From Paracoccaceae bacterium (GTDB taxonomy: Bacteria > Pseudomonadota > Alphaproteobacteria > Rhizobiales > Stappiaceae): a stretch of DNA of 34,642 nt. Both the position numbers and the translations under genes were made by a program. Shown here piece after piece: positions 1 to 11,968 of this stretch. Each line of letters opens with the position of its first letter. Positions within the stretch are counted from its first letter, which is position 1. The notes beneath the pieces are model-generated. The model had not been told where the DNA came from and made no database searches. It saw nothing but the letters and a program-made list of their open reading frames with translations. The stretch is from the NCBI GenBank assembly GCA_002709505.1, contig PARB01000084.1, positions 1 to 34,642 on the forward strand. The letters run 5' to 3'.

Positions 1-174
1 GCCGGGCGCGGCCCCGCTCGGACACAGGCCGACCCGGTCGCCGATCGCGGGAAAGACCGCAAGGCTGTCGATCAGATGGTAGCCATCGGCGCGTTGACCG
101 GTCACATGCAGCGCGTAGTTGAGTTTCGCCCGCGCCAGGCGCGCGTGAGCGGTCGGTCTCGCGGTCTCGGTCAT
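1..174 (-). CDS. ispE: 4-diphosphocytidyl-2-C-methyl-D-erythritol kinase, N-terminal part
   Basis: This is the first 58 codons of a gene that leaves the window at base 1. It is missing from simple frame lists because it has no stop here. The start reads [20 protein letters not shown] and continues [18 protein letters not shown], which matches the GHMP-kinase N-terminus of IspE (AKxNxxLHVxGxRxDGYHxLxS). IspE phosphorylates CDP-methylerythritol in the non-mevalonate isoprenoid pathway in the cytoplasm. The ATP-binding GHMP motif lies beyond the window. The ATG (172-174) follows the TPR gene's stop by 10 bp on the same strand, so the two probably share a transcript. Identification is firm for the visible part. 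Confidence 0.9.
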   Translation of the reverse strand, partial: MTETARPTAHARLARAKLNYALHVTGQRADGYHLIDSLAVFPAIGDRVGLCPSGAAPG

Positions 175-184
175 GCGTCCAGCG

Positions 185-1960
185 TCAGCCGCCGTTGTCT
201 TTCAGGTCCTGTCCGACGGTCGCGGCGGGAATCGCGCCGTCCTCGCGCAGGCCGTTCTCGATCTTGTCGAGGATCTTCGGCAGTTCTTCGGGTTCCGGAT
301 CCAGGTCGCGGGCGTGGTTCCACTGGAAGCGGGCTTCCAGCCGCCGGTCGACCTTCCAGTAGGCGTCGCCGAGGTGATCGTTGATGATCGGATCTTCGGG
401 GCGCAGCGCCACGGCCTTTTCCAGCTCGACGACGGCTTCCTCGTAGCGACCGAGCTTGTAGTAGGCCCAGCCGAGACTGTCGACGATGTAGCCGTCGCGC
501 GGGCGCAACTCCACCGCCTTGCGGATCATGTCGAGCGCTTCCGAAAGTTTCAGGCCGCGATCGACAAGGGAATAGCCAAGATAGTTCAGCACCAGCGGCT
601 GATCGGGGGAAAGTGCCAGCGACTGGCGGAAATCGGCCTCTGCCGGTCCCCAGTCCTTCAGCCGTTCGCGGCAGATGCCGCGGTAGTAGAACAGCGCCCA
701 GTGCTTGGGCTCCGGCTCGGAAATCGTGTCGATGCCCCGGGAATAGATCGCGTCGGCCTCGGCGAACATCTTGTGCGACCGCAGCACATTGCCGAGCGCG
801 GTGACGGCGTCGAGATCGCTCGGATCCTCCTCGACGAGGGCCGAGAGGTGGGCGCGCGATTCGTCCAGTTTCTCGAGCGCATTGTAGTTCAGCCCGATCT
901 GGATCTCTGCGTCGCGCTTCAGCGGCGAGGAGGCCTCGACACCATTGAGGATCGTGATCGAGCGTTCGTATTTCTGCTGCCGGTCGAAGAGGCCGGCCAG
1001 CGCGATGGCGGCAACGTCGGCGTCATTGTCGAGATGGAGCGAGAGCTGCAGGAACACGGCCGCGAGTTCCTCGCCGCCGTCTCGGCCAAGCGCCGCGCCG
1101 AGGCCATAGAGCACTTCCGCCGCCCCGGTGCGCGCATTCTCCGCGATCCGGCCGATGTCCTTGCCGCTTTCGATCAGCTTGCGGGTCTGAACGAGCACAG
1201 GATGGTCCGGCAGGATCATGTCGTATTGGTCGAGAACCTCGTAGGCCTTGTCCGTGTCTCCGGCCTTGGCGAGCGCGCGTGCATAGGCGTCGATCACCCT
1301 GAGTGCGCCGCGGTCGGCCTCATAGGCGGCCTTGAGGTTTTCAAGCGCGTCCTCGTTTCGGCCCGCGTGATCCTGGATGAGGGCGGAATGATAGGCGACG
1401 AAGACGGTGTACCAGTCCGGGCCTTCCAGGGCCGCGATCCGGGCGAGCGCTGCATCGGTCTCGCCGCGTTCCTCAAGCGCCCATGCGGCGACAAGACCGG
1501 AGGTGAGGACCGCGAGCGGCCCGCGACCGCCGTCAGCGAGCAGGGTTTCGCTCAGGTCCGGCTTTCCCGCCCGCAGTGCTTCCACGGCCAGCATCAGCTG
1601 CGCCATGAAGTGGTCGGGCTGCTCGTTCGACAGCCGTTCGGCCAGCACCAGCGCCTCGTCGAGATTGCCGTTGGCCAGCTTCAGCACGAAGGTCCGGTCG
1701 AGGAGATAGGGGTTGCCCGGGTCCTGCTCCAGCGCTTCTCCGAAGAAGGCGGCCGCATTTTCCAGATCGTTGTTCTGACCAGCGAGGCGCCCCGACAGAT
1801 AGCTGCCGCTGAGCGTCATCGGCAGGCCGAATTCCGTGCCGCTTTGGCGAGATTCGGCCTTCGCGGCGACAGGCTGCGCTGCCACCACGGCAGCTGCGAC
1901 GCTCAGTCCGGCAGCGAAAAACAGACGTCGGGCGGACGAAATCGGAGGGTAACGCTTCAT
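185..1960 (-). CDS. Secreted tetratricopeptide-repeat protein
   Basis: The protein has 591 residues from the chosen ATG at 1958-1960. It opens with a signal-peptide-like segment ([20 protein letters not shown], then an Ala/Val-rich stretch ending near AAKA). The rest is almost entirely helical with TPR-like 34-residue units. The clearest are near the C-terminus ([50 protein letters not shown]). An in-frame ATG 48 bp upstream would put a charged segment before the signal peptide and has no ribosome site, so I prefer the inner start. TPR arrays are protein-binding scaffolds. This type often lies next to ispE in Hyphomicrobiales, and its exact role is unknown. It probably acts in the periplasm or at the outer membrane. 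Confidence 0.85.
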   Translation of the reverse strand: MKRYPPISSARRLFFAAGLSVAAAVVAAQPVAAKAESRQSGTEFGLPMTLSGSYLSGRLAGQNNDLENAAAFFGEALEQDPGNPYLLDRTFVLKLANGNLDEALVLAERLSNEQPDHFMAQLMLAVEALRAGKPDLSETLLADGGRGPLAVLTSGLVAAWALEERGETDAALARIAALEGPDWYTVFVAYHSALIQDHAGRNEDALENLKAAYEADRGALRVIDAYARALAKAGDTDKAYEVLDQYDMILPDHPVLVQTRKLIESGKDIGRIAENARTGAAEVLYGLGAALGRDGGEELAAVFLQLSLHLDNDADVAAIALAGLFDRQQKYERSITILNGVEASSPLKRDAEIQIGLNYNALEKLDESRAHLSALVEEDPSDLDAVTALGNVLRSHKMFAEADAIYSRGIDTISEPEPKHWALFYYRGICRERLKDWGPAEADFRQSLALSPDQPLVLNYLGYSLVDRGLKLSEALDMIRKAVELRPRDGYIVDSLGWAYYKLGRYEEAVVELEKAVALRPEDPIINDHLGDAYWKVDRRLEARFQWNHARDLDPEPEELPKILDKIENGLREDGAIPAATVGQDLKDNGG

Positions 1961-2266
1961 GGTGTGAGACTTGCTTCCCCTGCTTGCGCACGCTTCGAGA
2001 CGAGTCATGCGACCAGTAACCTAACCGAGGATGGCTTTATTGTGTCCATGCCGCAAGCAGTACCCGCAGCACGGCTGCCGCGGCGTCGGAGCACTGCGAG
2101 ATATGGTGCGCCGAGCCGGAACGGCAACGAGATGGCGCCCGCCTGCGTGTCAAAAAACCTTTGTTTCGTGCACTGCATCATTTAAGTGGGGAGCGTCCGG
2201 TAGGGACGGGCGCCGCGTCCGACTGACGGTTCGCGGGCGTGCCGGCAAAAGAGGGAACTGCGCGCG
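1961..2266. other. Divergent intergenic region, TPR gene / ppdK
   Basis: These 306 bp separate the outward-facing TPR gene and ppdK and must hold both promoters. The stretch is less GC-rich than the genes around 2140-2185. A GAGGGA ribosome site lies about 12 bases before the ppdK ATG. I see no convincing hairpin, repeat, small gene or known operator here. Confidence 0.6.
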
Positions 2267-4953
<2,687 letters not shown>

Positions 4954-4957
<4 letters not shown>

Positions 4958-5910
4958 CCCGTGTGCCGGCAAGCCTGTCGCAGTTGCGCGGGGGCGGCAA
5001 GGCCGCCCTTGCGCGGGCGATCTCGGCGGTCGAGACGCAGGCCGACAGCGCCGAGCTGACCCGCTTCCTCGACGAGGCAACCCGCAACGGGCGGGCGCAG
5101 GTGCTTGGCCTGACCGGTCCGCCCGGCGTCGGCAAGTCGACGCTGACCAACGCGCTGATCCGCGCCTATCGGGGGCGGGGCGAGAGCGTCGGCGTCATCG
5201 CCGTCGATCCGTCCTCCCAAGTGACCGGCGGCGCGCTTCTGGGCGACCGCACGCGGCTCAGCACCGATCCTGCGGATACCGGCATTTTCGTGCGCTCCAT
5301 GGCCGCGCGGGACCGGCTCGGCGGCTTGTCCGATCACGCGATTGCCGCCGTCGTGCTGATGCGCGCGGTGATGGACCGGGTGATCGTGGAATCGGTCGGC
5401 ATCGGCCAGTCGGAATCCGACGTCGCCCATGCGGTCGACACGCTGGTGCTGTGCATCCAGCCCGGCTCCGGCGACAGCCTGCAGTTCATGAAGGCGGGGG
5501 TGATGGAACTGCCCGACCTCGTCGCCGTGACCAAGGCCGACATGGGCGCGCTGGCGCGGCGTGCGCAGGCCGATGTCGCCGGTGCGCTGTCCCTGGCGCG
5601 TCCGGTCGACAGCGACCGGCTTCCGGACGTCCTGACGGTGTCTGCGACCAGCGGCGAGGGGCTCGACGGCCTGGTCGCCGCCTGCGATGCCTTCGGCTTG
5701 CAGGCCGAGCGCAGCGGTCGGATGGCTGCCCGCCGGGCGGTGCAGGAGCGCCATTGGGTCGACGATGCCGTCCGCCGCCGGTTCGGGTCCGTCGGCCATG
5801 GCGCCTGCGATGTCGGGGCCGCGCTGGCTGAGGCCGGCGGCCCGTTTTCCGCGATTGCTTCGCTCGACCGGTCGATGCGCCAAAGGCTCGGACTTACCGA
5901 AACCCGCTGA
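4954..5910 (+). CDS. meaB: MeaB/ArgK-type G3E GTPase (acyl-CoA mutase chaperone)
   Basis: The protein has 318 residues. It carries a Walker A motif GPPGVGKS at residues 55-62, followed by VDPSSQVTGGALLGDRTR, ESVGIGQSE, the base-specificity motif TKAD and a SATSGEG loop. This is the MeaB/ArgK signature. Family members load and protect adenosylcobalamin-dependent methylmalonyl- or ethylmalonyl-CoA mutases using GTP. The ATG overlaps the ppdK stop (4954-4957), and a GGAGGGAGG ribosome site sits inside the ppdK end, so translation is coupled. No mutase gene is in the window. Its 3' end overlaps the convergent glycosyltransferase gene by 17 bp. Family assignment is firm; the mutase partner is inferred. 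Confidence 0.9.
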
Positions 5911-6739
5911 ACGTTTGCGAAAGCGCCGTGCGCAGCCATATGCCCGCCGGCGATCCCAGTCCGCGCAGCAGGGACTGCCGGCTGTCCCGGTAGACGCTGC
6001 TGCCGGGAACGTCGCGTCCGGGCTCGTTTGCGTCGAAGATCGAATAGACCAGCCCGAGTGCGGCGGCATTGACCACCCGGTGCGGATGACGGCTCCGGAT
6101 TTCCTCGATCGCGCGCGTATAGGCGATGGGGCCGGTGGCGACGATGGTCGGAGTGAAGCCGACCCCGCAGCGCACCGGGTCATAGGTCTCCAGATTGTGC
6201 CAGACGCGTTCGATCACGGCCTTGAGAAAGGGGTGACGCGGCGCGCAGACGATGTGCCACTGCTGGAATTCCCGCTCAATGCCGTGGTCGGGCCAGTGCC
6301 CCCAGCCGTGGTAGCGAGAGCCGGGCGCATCGTCCCATGTCGACAGCAGGAAGGCATCGTCCGCCTCAAGGATTTCCGAAAGCGGACGGCGGGCGGTCGA
6401 CTTGATGTCGAGATAGACGCCGCCGGATTCGTAAAGCCGCACATAACGGAAGATATCCGCCTTCGCCGCGCCGTAGTCGTCGTGGATGCGGTCGAAGAGC
6501 GCGAGGCGCTCCCGGCCGCAGGCTCTCAGGATGCAGTCCCGCACGTCGTCGTCATCGTAGAGACGATGCTCCCAGCCGGGATTGAGCGCCTTGAGATTTT
6601 CGATGTTGCGCTGAAGGGCCGGGGTGAGGGCGGACCGGCAGCGGATGGTCTGGTGAATGACGTTTGAAACGAGCACAGCGCGCAATCCGGCAATGAAATA
6701 CCTGGGCCGGACGTTAGGGAATGCGCGGATTGCTGGCAA
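5894..6739 (-). CDS. Glycosyltransferase with sugar-binding DxD-like motif (Gly_transf_sug/capsular type)
   Basis: The frame encodes up to 281 residues. The diagnostic core is VIHQTIRC near residue 28, NPGWEHRLYDDDD near 53-65, AAKADIFRYVRLYESGGVYLD near 91-111, then DIKS. This is the pattern of the OCH1/capsule-type sugar transferases that use UDP- or GDP-sugars. The usual second Asp of DxD is replaced by Lys (D-I-K), a variant I believe occurs in related capsule-type proteins. The start is uncertain: the 6739 codon is TTG, and a GTG at 6674-6676 would begin just before VIHQ. The substrate cannot be told. The gene stands alone, converging on meaB. Confidence 0.75.
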   Translation of the reverse strand: MPAIRAFPNVRPRYFIAGLRAVLVSNVIHQTIRCRSALTPALQRNIENLKALNPGWEHRLYDDDDVRDCILRACGRERLALFDRIHDDYGAAKADIFRYVRLYESGGVYLDIKSTARRPLSEILEADDAFLLSTWDDAPGSRYHGWGHWPDHGIEREFQQWHIVCAPRHPFLKAVIERVWHNLETYDPVRCGVGFTPTIVATGPIAYTRAIEEIRSRHPHRVVNAAALGLVYSIFDANEPGRDVPGSSVYRDSRQSLLRGLGSPAGIWLRTALSQTFSGFR

Positions 6740-6771
6740 CCGCCCCGACGCGTTTCTGGTGCGCCCGCGAT

Positions 6772-9033
6772 CTAGGCGGAGAGCGAAATCGCGGTTGCCG
6801 GTTCCCGGTCGGCGGCAAGGCGCGCCTCGGTCGCGGGAACATGGTCCGGCGCGACCGGACGGGACAGGTAGAACCCCTGCAGCCGGTCGCAGTTGGTGCG
6901 CTGCAGGATCGCCGCCTGCTGGCGCGTCTCGATGCCTTCCGCGACCACCTTCATACCGAGCGCCTCGCCGAGATCGATGATCGTGGAGAGGATCGAATGG
7001 GCGTGGGGCGCGACCTCGAGATCGGCGATGAAGCTGCGGTCGATCTTCAGCGTGTCGAAGGGGAAGCGGCGCAGATAGCTCAGGCTCGAATAGCCGACGC
7101 CGAAATCGTCCAGCGCGACGCGGATGCCCATCTCCTGCACCTGCTTGAGCGTGGACAGGATGTTGCTGTCGTTGTCGGCGAAGACCGTTTCCGTGACCTC
7201 GATCTCCAGCCGGGTCGGCTCGAAGTCGCAGGCCTCCAGCGTCTCGCGCAGGTCGTCGATGAACCGCGGGTGGCGGAACTGGCTCGGGGAGACGTTGACG
7301 GCCAGCCCCAGATGCGGCCAGGCGGCGGCATCCTGGCAGGCCTTGCGCAGGACATAGAGGCCGAGTTCGTTGATCAGGCCGATCTCCTCTGCGATCGGGA
7401 CGAAGACGCTGGGGCTGACCGGCCCCATCTTCGGATCGGTCCAGCGCAAAAGCGCCTCGACCGACAGCATGGTCGCGCCGTCGATGGTGGTCTGCGGCTG
7501 ATAGACGACCGTCAGCCGGTCCTGTCCGATCGCGTCGCGCAGCGCATGGGCGAGATTCTCGCGCGTGCGGACATGTTCTTCCATGCTGATGTCGAAGAAG
7601 GCCCAGCGGCCGCGGCCCGCGCCCTTGGCCGAATAGAGCGCGATGTCCGCCTTGCGCAGCAACTCGCCCATCGACAGGCTGTCTTCCGGGGCGATCGCCG
7701 CGCCGACGCTGAGGCTGACGTGCAGGTGGGTCCCGCTGATGTACATGGGAATCGCGAAACGGTCCTGGATGCGGCGCAGCACATGCTCGATCGCCGTGCG
7801 CGATGCATAGCCGGGAAGGATCAGGGCGAATTCGTCGCCGCTGATGCGGGCAAGGGTCGCCTCGTCAGGCACCAGCACGCGCAGGCGGCGGGCGGCCTCG
7901 CGGATGACTTCGTCGCCGGCGGCGTGGCCAAGCGTGTCGTTGATGTCCTTGAAATGGTCGAGGTCGATGTAGATGACCCCGATGAGGCCCTTGTCGGCGT
8001 CCCAACCGGCGAGTTCGTCACGGAAGCGGTTGGCGAAGAAGTCCCGGTTCGCCAGCCCGGTCAGGCTGTCGTGCAGGGCGGCGTGCTGGGCGCGGGCCTC
8101 GCTCTCGGCAAGGCGCCGGGTGTTCTGGCGGGTGTAGAACAGAACGACGCCGGTCAGGACCGCGATCGTTGCGGCGAGAAAGAACAGCACCGGCCCGACG
8201 CCCGACAGGATCTTGGTCCCCGGCTTGTTCGCCGTCCAGGTCAGATAGCCGATCGGCACGCCGAGCGGCGAGCGCAGGTCGAAGGTTGCCGTATCGCGGG
8301 GCCGGTCCGCGCCCGGGGACGCGCTCAGGCCGTTGACGCCGGAGCGGGTCTCCAGGGCGAACAGGCGGGAGCCTTGCAGCTTCTTCACGCTGACCAGAAC
8401 CGCCGGCGGACGCCGGTTGGCGACGAACTGCTTGAGCTCGGGGGAAATGGCGGTGACGGAGACGAAGGCAAGCTCGCCCTCGTGGAGCGCAAAACCGGTT
8501 TCGTGAATGGAGCGCGTGAAGCCGTTGAGCGGGCGTTCGATCACGAAGAGCCCGGAGGGAAGCGGCCTGAAGCCGGTGATGAACTTCGCCCGGGTGCGGG
8601 CGATCAGCGGCCAGATGCTCGACACCAGCGCGCGACTCTGGTCTGTGTCGATCTGCTGGCCGCGCAACGCATTGTAGATCGGCTCGCCGGTCTCGCCGAC
8701 GATGACGGTCTGGTCATGTCCGTGATTGGCGTAGAGCCAATGTCCGAGATTGGCGTCGAGCCACTGGGTGCTGACGCTGAGCGGGCGCGTGTAGTAGTCG
8801 GCAAGATCCCAGACCGCCGCGCCTTCCTGTTCCTTTGCCAGGATTTCAAGCTGGAGTTGCGTGCTGCCGCGCAGGAGCTGGCGCTCGCTTTCCAGCGCCG
8901 CGTGATCCGCGGACTGGGACGTATAGGCGATCAGGGCAACGGAAAAGGCGATTGCAAGCAGAACCAGTCCCACCACCGGGAACAGGATTGCATTTGCAAG
9001 TCTCGCGCCGTTGTCCGTCTTGTTGATTGTCAT
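6772..9033 (-). CDS. Membrane GGDEF-EAL protein with periplasmic CHASE4-like sensor
   Basis: The protein has 753 residues. TM1 lies at about residues 12-38 and TM2 at about 268-292, flanking a roughly 230-residue periplasmic domain that resembles CHASE4. A GGDEF domain follows with the active-site motif as SGDEF (398-402). There is no RxxD inhibitory site at the usual position. The EAL domain is intact: EALLRW (E526), NVSPSQF, EVTET, DDFGVGYSSLSYL, KIDRSF, VAEGIET and QGFYLSRP. All phosphodiesterase residues are therefore present, so c-di-GMP hydrolysis is likely, while the cyclase half may be active or regulatory. The start has a GAGG site 5-8 bases upstream. A TTAA-N6-TTAAC element lies about 65-80 bp upstream. 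Confidence 0.93.
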   Translation of the reverse strand: MTINKTDNGARLANAILFPVVGLVLLAIAFSVALIAYTSQSADHAALESERQLLRGSTQLQLEILAKEQEGAAVWDLADYYTRPLSVSTQWLDANLGHWLYANHGHDQTVIVGETGEPIYNALRGQQIDTDQSRALVSSIWPLIARTRAKFITGFRPLPSGLFVIERPLNGFTRSIHETGFALHEGELAFVSVTAISPELKQFVANRRPPAVLVSVKKLQGSRLFALETRSGVNGLSASPGADRPRDTATFDLRSPLGVPIGYLTWTANKPGTKILSGVGPVLFFLAATIAVLTGVVLFYTRQNTRRLAESEARAQHAALHDSLTGLANRDFFANRFRDELAGWDADKGLIGVIYIDLDHFKDINDTLGHAAGDEVIREAARRLRVLVPDEATLARISGDEFALILPGYASRTAIEHVLRRIQDRFAIPMYISGTHLHVSLSVGAAIAPEDSLSMGELLRKADIALYSAKGAGRGRWAFFDISMEEHVRTRENLAHALRDAIGQDRLTVVYQPQTTIDGATMLSVEALLRWTDPKMGPVSPSVFVPIAEEIGLINELGLYVLRKACQDAAAWPHLGLAVNVSPSQFRHPRFIDDLRETLEACDFEPTRLEIEVTETVFADNDSNILSTLKQVQEMGIRVALDDFGVGYSSLSYLRRFPFDTLKIDRSFIADLEVAPHAHSILSTIIDLGEALGMKVVAEGIETRQQAAILQRTNCDRLQGFYLSRPVAPDHVPATEARLAADREPATAISLSA

Positions 9034-9097
9034 CTACGCCTCTTTAGGTGCGGACAATCGTTGCACGGTCCGTTTAATAAATGGCATCGAAGCGTAG

Positions 9098-9112
9098 TTA
9101 AAGCGCGTTAAC
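9098..9112. promoter_or_regulatory. CtrA-like box, 6-bp spacer variant
   Basis: TTAA (9098-9101) and TTAAC (9108-9112) are separated by 6 bases and followed by CAT. The canonical CtrA box has a 7-base spacer, so this is a weak candidate. It lies in the 5' region of the minus-strand GGDEF-EAL gene, where a promoter is expected. Confidence 0.25.
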
Positions 9113-9186
9113 CATTTTGAAGGTTGCGCGATGATTCGCAAGCGGCTGTCGCCGCATGGGAGCGGTGGCGCCGGATTTTCGGACGC

Positions 9187-9348
9187 TCAGCCCGGCTTGC
9201 CGTCAACGGGGCGGCGGGTCGCTCGGCAGCGGCGGGAGCAGAATTTCACCTCGTCCCAGACCGCGTCCCATTTGCGCCGCCAGGTGAAGGGCCGGCCGCA
9301 GGCCGCGCAGGCCTTTTGGGGAAGGTCGCGTTTCTTGCGCATTTTCAT
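9187..9348 (-). CDS. DUF2256 small zinc-ribbon-like protein
   Basis: A 53-residue protein, MKMRKKRDLPQKACAACGRP then FTWRRKWDAVWDEVKFCSRR and CRATRRPVDGKPG. Two Cys pairs (CAAC and CSRRC) and the FTWRRKW..WDEVKFCS core are diagnostic of DUF2256. The protein is probably a small metal-binding module; its function is unknown. The ATG at 9346-9348 overlaps the stop of the DUF393 gene (ATGA), so it is translationally coupled. An alternative in-frame ATG lies two codons in. I recall DUF2256 often sitting next to or fused with photolyase-like proteins, but no photolyase is in this window. Confidence 0.85.
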   Translation of the reverse strand: MKMRKKRDLPQKACAACGRPFTWRRKWDAVWDEVKFCSRRCRATRRPVDGKPG

Positions 9349-9749
9349 GTCTGCGCGGATCGCTCTGCCGATTTTGCCCGCGCGGTCGCGCGGAGTCGAC
9401 GGTTGCGCTGCTGCCAGGCGAGGAAGCCGCGATAGCCGACTTCGGCGAGCTGCCGGATGCCGGGAACCGAAAACACCCAGGCCGCATGCCGGAAGCCGGG
9501 CAGGGCGCGCCAGATCCGGGCGAAGGCGCCGACACCGATATGCCAGGAGCCGTCCCTGTCCCGGACGTGGAAGCGCCCGAGCAACTCCTCCCGGGTCTTG
9601 CCGTCGGGAAGGGCGTCATCGCTCAGGCGGGTGATGTCGCGCCAGTCGATGGCCTGTGCCGTGTCGATGCGGGAGTAGAAGCGGATCTCGGCACGACAGA
9701 CCGGACAGTCGCCATCGTGAAAGACGGTGATCGCAGGGGTGCTCGTCAC
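9345..9749 (-). CDS. DUF393 thiol-disulfide oxidoreductase-like protein
   Basis: The protein has 134 residues starting at GTG (9747-9749). Near the N-terminus, VFHDGDCPVCRAEI holds the CxxC typical of DUF393 (COG3011), a thioredoxin-like family. WRDI, GVGAFARIWRALPGF and later Trp-rich helices also fit the family. The exact substrate is unknown. The start codon overlaps the gpx stop by 4 bp, and the stop overlaps the DUF2256 start by 4 bp, so the three genes form one tightly coupled operon. An upstream in-frame extension overlaps gpx and looks like shadow coding. Confidence 0.85.
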   Translation of the reverse strand: MTSTPAITVFHDGDCPVCRAEIRFYSRIDTAQAIDWRDITRLSDDALPDGKTREELLGRFHVRDRDGSWHIGVGAFARIWRALPGFRHAAWVFSVPGIRQLAEVGYRGFLAWQQRNRRLRATARAKSAERSAQT

Positions 9750-10309
9750 GATGCCCTGCTTTCCGTCAGGCTGCGCAGGATGGCGTCGCGCAGCTTCGGC
9801 GAATCGGGCGCCGTCATCGGCGTGTACCAGTCGATCAGCCGGCCGTCGGGGCCGATCAGGTACTTGTGGAAGTTCCAGCGCGGCTTGCCGAGCGGCCCTG
9901 CCTGCGCGCTCGCCCATTTGTAGAAGGGCGTCGCATTGTCGCCGACCACGGTGGTCTTGTTGGTCAGGGGAAAATCGACCCGGTAGGCCGATTGCGTGAA
10001 GTCCTCGATGTCGGATTCCGTTCCCGGCTCCTGGCCGCCGAAGTCGTTGGACGGCACGCCGATCACCACGAGACCCTTGTCGCGGTGCTCCTCGTAGAGA
10101 GCCTGAAGGGGCGCATATTGCTGGGTGAAGCTGCAGCGCGAGGCCGTGTTGACCACCAGCACCGTCTTGCCCTTGTAGGCCGACAGCGGCAGGGGCGTGC
10201 CGTCGATCGCGGTGAGGGAAAAATCGTGGGCGGTGCGCGCGTCCTGCGCGACCGCGGCCGGTGCGAGTGCTGCGGTCATAACCATGGCCAGTCCAATGCG
10301 TGACAGCAT
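9746..10309 (-). CDS. gpx: Secreted glutathione peroxidase family protein
   Basis: The protein has 187 residues from an ATG preceded by AAGGAGA six bases away. The N-terminus (MLSRIGLAMVMTAALAPAAV then AQDA) is a signal peptide, so the enzyme is probably periplasmic. The thioredoxin fold has NTASRCSFTQQY (Cys59 in place of selenocysteine), PSNDFGGQEPGTE (Gln) and PRWNFHKYLI (Trp/Asn), the Gpx catalytic tetrad region. It reduces hydroperoxides. Cys-type bacterial members usually rely on thioredoxin-like donors rather than glutathione. The downstream coupled DUF393 protein has a CxxC and could be functionally linked, which is inference. Confidence 0.92.
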   Translation of the reverse strand: MLSRIGLAMVMTAALAPAAVAQDARTAHDFSLTAIDGTPLPLSAYKGKTVLVVNTASRCSFTQQYAPLQALYEEHRDKGLVVIGVPSNDFGGQEPGTESDIEDFTQSAYRVDFPLTNKTTVVGDNATPFYKWASAQAGPLGKPRWNFHKYLIGPDGRLIDWYTPMTAPDSPKLRDAILRSLTESRAS

Positions 10310-10399
10310 GACGGTCTCCTTGATCGGTTCAGGGAGATTACGCAGCACGGTCACCGGCGGATCGACCGCGGTCCCGGACGAAATGCCGCAGCCGGTCCG

Positions 10400-11113
10400 T
10401 CAGGTGATCAGTTGCAGGCCGCGGAAGCTGACGTGGCCGTCGCGCCCGACGATGATGTGATCGTGCAGCGCGATGCCGAGCGGCTTGGCGATCTCGGCGA
10501 TCTGGTTGGTCATCTGGATGTCAGCGCGCGAGGGCGTCGGATCGCCGGAGGGGTGGTTGTGCACCAGAACGATGGCGCTGGCTGAGAGTTCCAGCGCCCG
10601 TTTCATGACCTCGCGCGGATAGACCGGCGTGTGGTCGACGGTGCCGCGCTGCTGCACCTCGTCGGCGATCAGCGCGTTCTTCTTGTCCAGAAAGAGGATG
10701 CGGAACTCTTCCCGGTCCGAGTAGGCCATGGCGGTGCGCACATAGTCGAGCACCGCCGACCAGGAGGACAGGATCTGCTTGCCCTGCACCTGGCCGCGCA
10801 GGAAGCGTTGCGCGACCGCATGGGCAAGCTTCAGCTCCACCACCACCCGGTCGCCGACGCCGCGCACCTCCTTGAGGCGGGCGGGCGGGGCGGCGAGCAC
10901 TTCCGCGAAGGACCCGAAGCGCGCGATCAGCGCCTTGGCGATGGGCTTGGTGTCGGCCCGCTTGATCGGCGAAAACAGCAGGAGCTCCAGAAGCTCGTAG
11001 TCCTGGAGCGCCTCGTGTCCGCCGTCGCGGAAGCGCTGGCGCAGCCGGTCGCGGTGCCCGTGGAAATGCGGTGTGGAGCCGGCGTCGGAAAATCCGTTGC
11101 TGTCCTGGCTCAT
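10400..11113 (-). CDS. radC: RadC/JAB-domain protein
   Basis: The protein has 237 residues. A helix-hairpin-helix region ([20 protein letters not shown], about 80-100) precedes a JAB/MPN domain with the metal motif [14 protein letters not shown] (His185, His187, Asp198). This is the full RadC architecture. The catalytic metalloprotease-like motif is intact. Despite the historical name, a direct repair role is doubtful and the cellular substrate is unknown. The start ATG at 11111-11113 follows the map stop by 21 bp, so radC is probably cotranscribed with map. Confidence 0.95.
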   Translation of the reverse strand: MSQDSNGFSDAGSTPHFHGHRDRLRQRFRDGGHEALQDYELLELLLFSPIKRADTKPIAKALIARFGSFAEVLAAPPARLKEVRGVGDRVVVELKLAHAVAQRFLRGQVQGKQILSSWSAVLDYVRTAMAYSDREEFRILFLDKKNALIADEVQQRGTVDHTPVYPREVMKRALELSASAIVLVHNHPSGDPTPSRADIQMTNQIAEIAKPLGIALHDHIIVGRDGHVSFRGLQLIT

Positions 11114-11134
11114 CTACACGGGGCCTCCGCGCTG

Positions 11135-11968
11135 TCAGGAGGGGGTGTGCGCGGCGGGATTGTCGAGCCCGGCTGGCGACAGCGTGAAGATCTCGCAGCC
11201 GTCCTCGGTGATGCCGACCGAATGTTCGAACTGCGCCGACAGCGAGCGGTCGCGGGTCACGGCCGTCCAGCCGTCCGACAGCACCTTCACATGCGGGCGG
11301 CCCAGATTGACCATCGGCTCGATGGTGAAGATCATTCCCGGCTTCAACTCGATGCCTTCGCCCGGCCGGCCGTAATGCAGGATGTTGGGCATGTCGTGAA
11401 ACAGGCGCCCGACGCCATGGCCGCAGAAGTCCCGCACGACCGAACAGCGCTCGGCCTCGACATAGGACTGGATCGCCGCGCCGATGTCGCCGGTGGTGTT
11501 GCCCGGACGGGCGGCCTCGATGCCGCGCAAAAGCGACTGGTAGGTCACCTCGATCAGCCGCTCTGCCGCGCGCTTGGGACGGCCGACCGTGTACATGCGG
11601 CTGGAATCGCCGTGCCAGCCGTCGAGAATGAAGGTGACGTCGATGTTGACGATGTCCCCCTCCTTCAGGGGCTTTTCGTTGGGAATGCCGTGGCACACCA
11701 CGTGGTTGATCGAGGTGCAGCTCGACCGTGTGTAGCCGCGATAGTTCAGCGTCGCCGGGATCGCGTTGTGCTCCGCGCCGAAGGCGAAGACGAAATCGTC
11801 GATCTCCTGCGTCGTCGTGCCCGGCTTGACCAGGTCGACGAGCGCGTCGAGACAGCGGGCCGTCAGCTGTCCGGCGCGATGCATCGCCTCGAAGTCCTTC
11901 GGACCGTAGAGACGGATCTGGCCGGTGTTCTTGAGTGGAGCCGTGTCGGCGTCGATGTATGTGACCAT
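11135..11968 (-). CDS. map: Methionine aminopeptidase, type I
   Basis: The protein has 277 residues starting MVTYIDADTAPLKNTGQIRL. It removes the N-terminal Met from nascent proteins. The five metal ligands are all visible: Asp110 (GDIVNIDV), Asp121 (HGDSSRMY), His184 (CGHGVGRLFH), Glu217 (FTIEPM) and Glu248 (FEHSVGIT). His93 in VVCHGIPN contacts substrate. Upstream in-frame codons run toward the tRNA region and look non-coding. A GGA lies about 8 bases before the chosen ATG. The map-radC order on one strand suggests an operon. Confidence 0.97.
   Translation of the reverse strand: MVTYIDADTAPLKNTGQIRLYGPKDFEAMHRAGQLTARCLDALVDLVKPGTTTQEIDDFVFAFGAEHNAIPATLNYRGYTRSSCTSINHVVCHGIPNEKPLKEGDIVNIDVTFILDGWHGDSSRMYTVGRPKRAAERLIEVTYQSLLRGIEAARPGNTTGDIGAAIQSYVEAERCSVVRDFCGHGVGRLFHDMPNILHYGRPGEGIELKPGMIFTIEPMVNLGRPHVKVLSDGWTAVTRDRSLSAQFEHSVGITEDGCEIFTLSPAGLDNPAAHTPS

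Noticed and set aside
173-2185. Long plus-strand frame opposite the TPR gene
   Set aside because: No recognisable domain and no start signal; the minus strand has a signal peptide and TPR units.
6721-9111. Long open frame on the plus strand opposite the GGDEF-EAL gene (about 800 codons)
   Set aside because: Its translation is rich in Arg, Asp, Val and His with no domain, a typical antisense artefact in a GC-rich genome; the minus strand encodes clear catalytic motifs.
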